NCBI GenBank assembly: GCA_003453515.1
Contig: DMLD01000155.1
Span: forward strand, 1-6,477
Direction: 5' to 3'
DNA length: 6,477 nucleotides
Origin: Lachnospiraceae bacterium
GTDB taxonomy: Bacteria > Bacillota > Clostridia > Lachnospirales > Lachnospiraceae
Shown here: positions 5,171 through 6,477 of the stretch, in pieces
Layout of the letters: the number at the start of each line of letters is the position of its first letter
Numbering within the stretch: the stretch's first letter is position 1
The notes under the pieces: generated by a model
Database searches by the model: none
Told to the model about the DNA's origin: nothing
Seen by the model: only the letters and a program-made list of their open reading frames with translations
Made by a program: the position numbers and the translations under genes

Positions 5171-6477
5171 ATGAAAGTAAATAATAATGTCTCGGCTCAG
5201 AGAGCCAACTTCAATCTCAATGCGGTTCAGCGTCGTTTGACCAACTCAACGAACCGACTTTCCAGCGGATATAAAATAGTGAAGGCTGCGGATGATGCTG
5301 CGGGTATGGCGATATCTCACAAGATGCACGCCCAGATCCGCGGACTTATGCGCGCGTCTGATAACGGCTCTGACGGCATATCATTTATCCAGACGACAGA
5401 GGGTGCGCTCAACGAGGTGGAAAATATGCTCCAGCGCTGCCGTGAGCTTTCGGTACAGGCTGCCAACATGGGAACGACCACTATCGAGGACCGCGTTTCC
5501 ATCCAAAAGGAGATAGATCAGCTTCGCTACGAGGTCGACCGTATCGCAAGAGATACTGAGTTCAACACGATGACGGTGCTTGACGGCACATGCACCAGAC
5601 AGTCTTCGTCGAGTAATGTCGGGGTCAAGCTTATCAGTGCGTCCGACGATGTGAAGCTTACGGATTATACATTTACGGTGGTAAATCCAAGACCTGCCAA
5701 GGCTCAGGCTAAGAGCAATGCTACAACCGCGGCGGCAGGTGATCAGGTCACTGCCGATGAGGCGGGACAGATCGTCATGAACGGTGTCTCGATAGATGTC
5801 GAAGCAGGCATGACCTACGAGGAAGTGTTTGCAAGGATTCGTGATTACGGAGAGATGATGAATATAGATGTAAAGCCTGTTGACGGAGCGGGAAATGAGG
5901 TTCCCTTTGGGGCTGGTGTTCAGCTCCAGTTCGAGACCAAGGAGATGGGAGAAAAATTCAAGATCAGCGTATCTACTGACAATCCGAATCTCCAGACCAA
6001 GCTCGGTATACCGACGACCGGACTTACCGGAAAGGGAGAGGATGTTCATGTAGTACTTGACACCGGTGCGAACTCGGGCTTCTCCGCTACGGCAACAACC
6101 TTTACCGATGGCGGAAGGATAACCGTGACAGACCGTGCCGGCTTCGAGATGATATTTGACGCGACGGCGTTCGGCGAGAAAAATGAAGACGGAACCTACA
6201 AGATAGCGACTCTCGGTGATGCGACAGTCACCATGCTGGATGCCGGATATGTGTCAATTCAGATCGGTGCCAACGAGGGACAGACAATAGATATGAGCGT
6301 TCCGCCCGTGACATGTAAGTCGCTTCATATAGAGTATTGTAATGTTGCAACATATGATGGAGCACAGGCAGCCATCAGTGCGTTTGACTCGGCAGTTACT
6401 CAGGTGACCGCAGTCAGGGCAAAGCTTGGTGCATATCAGAACCGTCTTGAATCGGCAGTTGCTTCGGTCGATGAGAC
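5171..6477 (+). CDS. fliC: Flagellin, filament subunit (3' end outside the window)
   Basis: The frame is open to the window edge and gives 435 residues. The conserved N-terminal D0/D1 region is residues 1-140: MKVNNNVSAQ, RLSSGYKIVKAADDAAGMAIS (from 29), GSDGISFIQTTEGALNEV (66-83), LQRCRELSVQAAN (87-99) and DTEFNTMTVLDG (128-139). Residues about 145-395 are the variable outer domains and include a flagellin-hook IN-like segment (IVMNGVSIDVEAGMTYEEVF, 201-220). The C-terminal D1 begins at about 396 (GAQAAISAFDSAVTQV, then KLGAYQNRLESAV). The last 40-50 residues expected for D0 lie beyond the window. The subunit is exported by the flagellar type III apparatus and polymerises into the filament. 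AAAGGAGA (5155-5162) is the ribosome-binding site. The gap of 28 bases to the previous stop has no promoter, so it is co-transcribed from the sigma-28 promoter at 2080-2106 unless one lies within the upstream gene. Four cysteines (90, 141, 382, 390) are unusual for a flagellin. Confidence 0.96.
   Translation, partial: MKVNNNVSAQRANFNLNAVQRRLTNSTNRLSSGYKIVKAADDAAGMAISHKMHAQIRGLMRASDNGSDGISFIQTTEGALNEVENMLQRCRELSVQAANMGTTTIEDRVSIQKEIDQLRYEVDRIARDTEFNTMTVLDGTCTRQSSSSNVGVKLISASDDVKLTDYTFTVVNPRPAKAQAKSNATTAAAGDQVTADEAGQIVMNGVSIDVEAGMTYEEVFARIRDYGEMMNIDVKPVDGAGNEVPFGAGVQLQFETKEMGEKFKISVSTDNPNLQTKLGIPTTGLTGKGEDVHVVLDTGANSGFSATATTFTDGGRITVTDRAGFEMIFDATAFGEKNEDGTYKIATLGDATVTMLDAGYVSIQIGANEGQTIDMSVPPVTCKSLHIEYCNVATYDGAQAAISAFDSAVTQVTAVRAKLGAYQNRLESAVASVDE

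Noticed and set aside
5381..6049. Reverse-strand ORF of 222 codons opposite flagellin
   Set aside because: It lies wholly inside the confidently identified flagellin gene and is explained by its codon pattern.
1..6477. CRISPR array, tRNA or rRNA genes
   Set aside because: No regularly spaced repeats, tRNA cloverleaf or rRNA-like segments were seen by reading the sequence.

Overview
The window looks like a motility-associated chromosomal region of a flagellated Clostridia member, most likely Lachnospiraceae (Roseburia/Butyrivibrio-like). I infer this from the flagellin N-terminus, which starts MKVNNNVSAQ and carries an LSSG and an ADDAAGMAIS block, from the very large DUF6240-like protein just upstream of it, from strong AGGAGG ribosome-binding sites, and from the AT-rich intergenic regions. 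No species can be named from the sequence alone.

Layout, all genes on the + strand. (1) 63-1190 encodes a 375-aa HD-GYP-type signalling protein whose catalytic motifs are largely eroded. It is followed by a long hairpin at 1221-1265. (2) 1353-1877 is a clearly AT-rich island. It has its own strong vegetative promoter (TTGCAA-17-TATAAT), a four-cysteine 88-aa protein of unknown function, and a translationally coupled retropepsin-like aspartic protease that breaks off 34 residues after its DTGA motif. (3) 1878-2053 is a GC-richer stretch with no convincing gene, ending in an A7/T7 terminator. (4) 2080-2106 is a good sigma-28 (sigma-D/FliA class) promoter in front of (5) 2140-5142, a 1000-aa DUF6240-like protein whose last about 90 residues resemble the C-terminal domain of the hook-length protein FliK. 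(6) After 28 bases, 5171-6477 is a flagellin gene cut by the window edge about 40-50 residues before its expected end.

How the parts fit: the large protein and the flagellin almost certainly form one late flagellar transcription unit driven by sigma-28, so the large protein should be made together with the filament. The degenerate HD-GYP protein upstream would fit a c-di-GMP-related control or receptor role near motility genes, but nothing in the window shows this directly. The AT-rich island between them looks like an acquired and decaying module. It is bounded by two near-identical 18-bp copies of a TGTATAATGGG-containing sequence, each directly after a hairpin with a T-run.

The most unusual items are the FliK-like C-terminus in a protein co-transcribed with flagellin, the truncated protease with a sharp composition change at its end, the loss of key ligands in the HD-GYP protein, and four cysteines in a flagellin.
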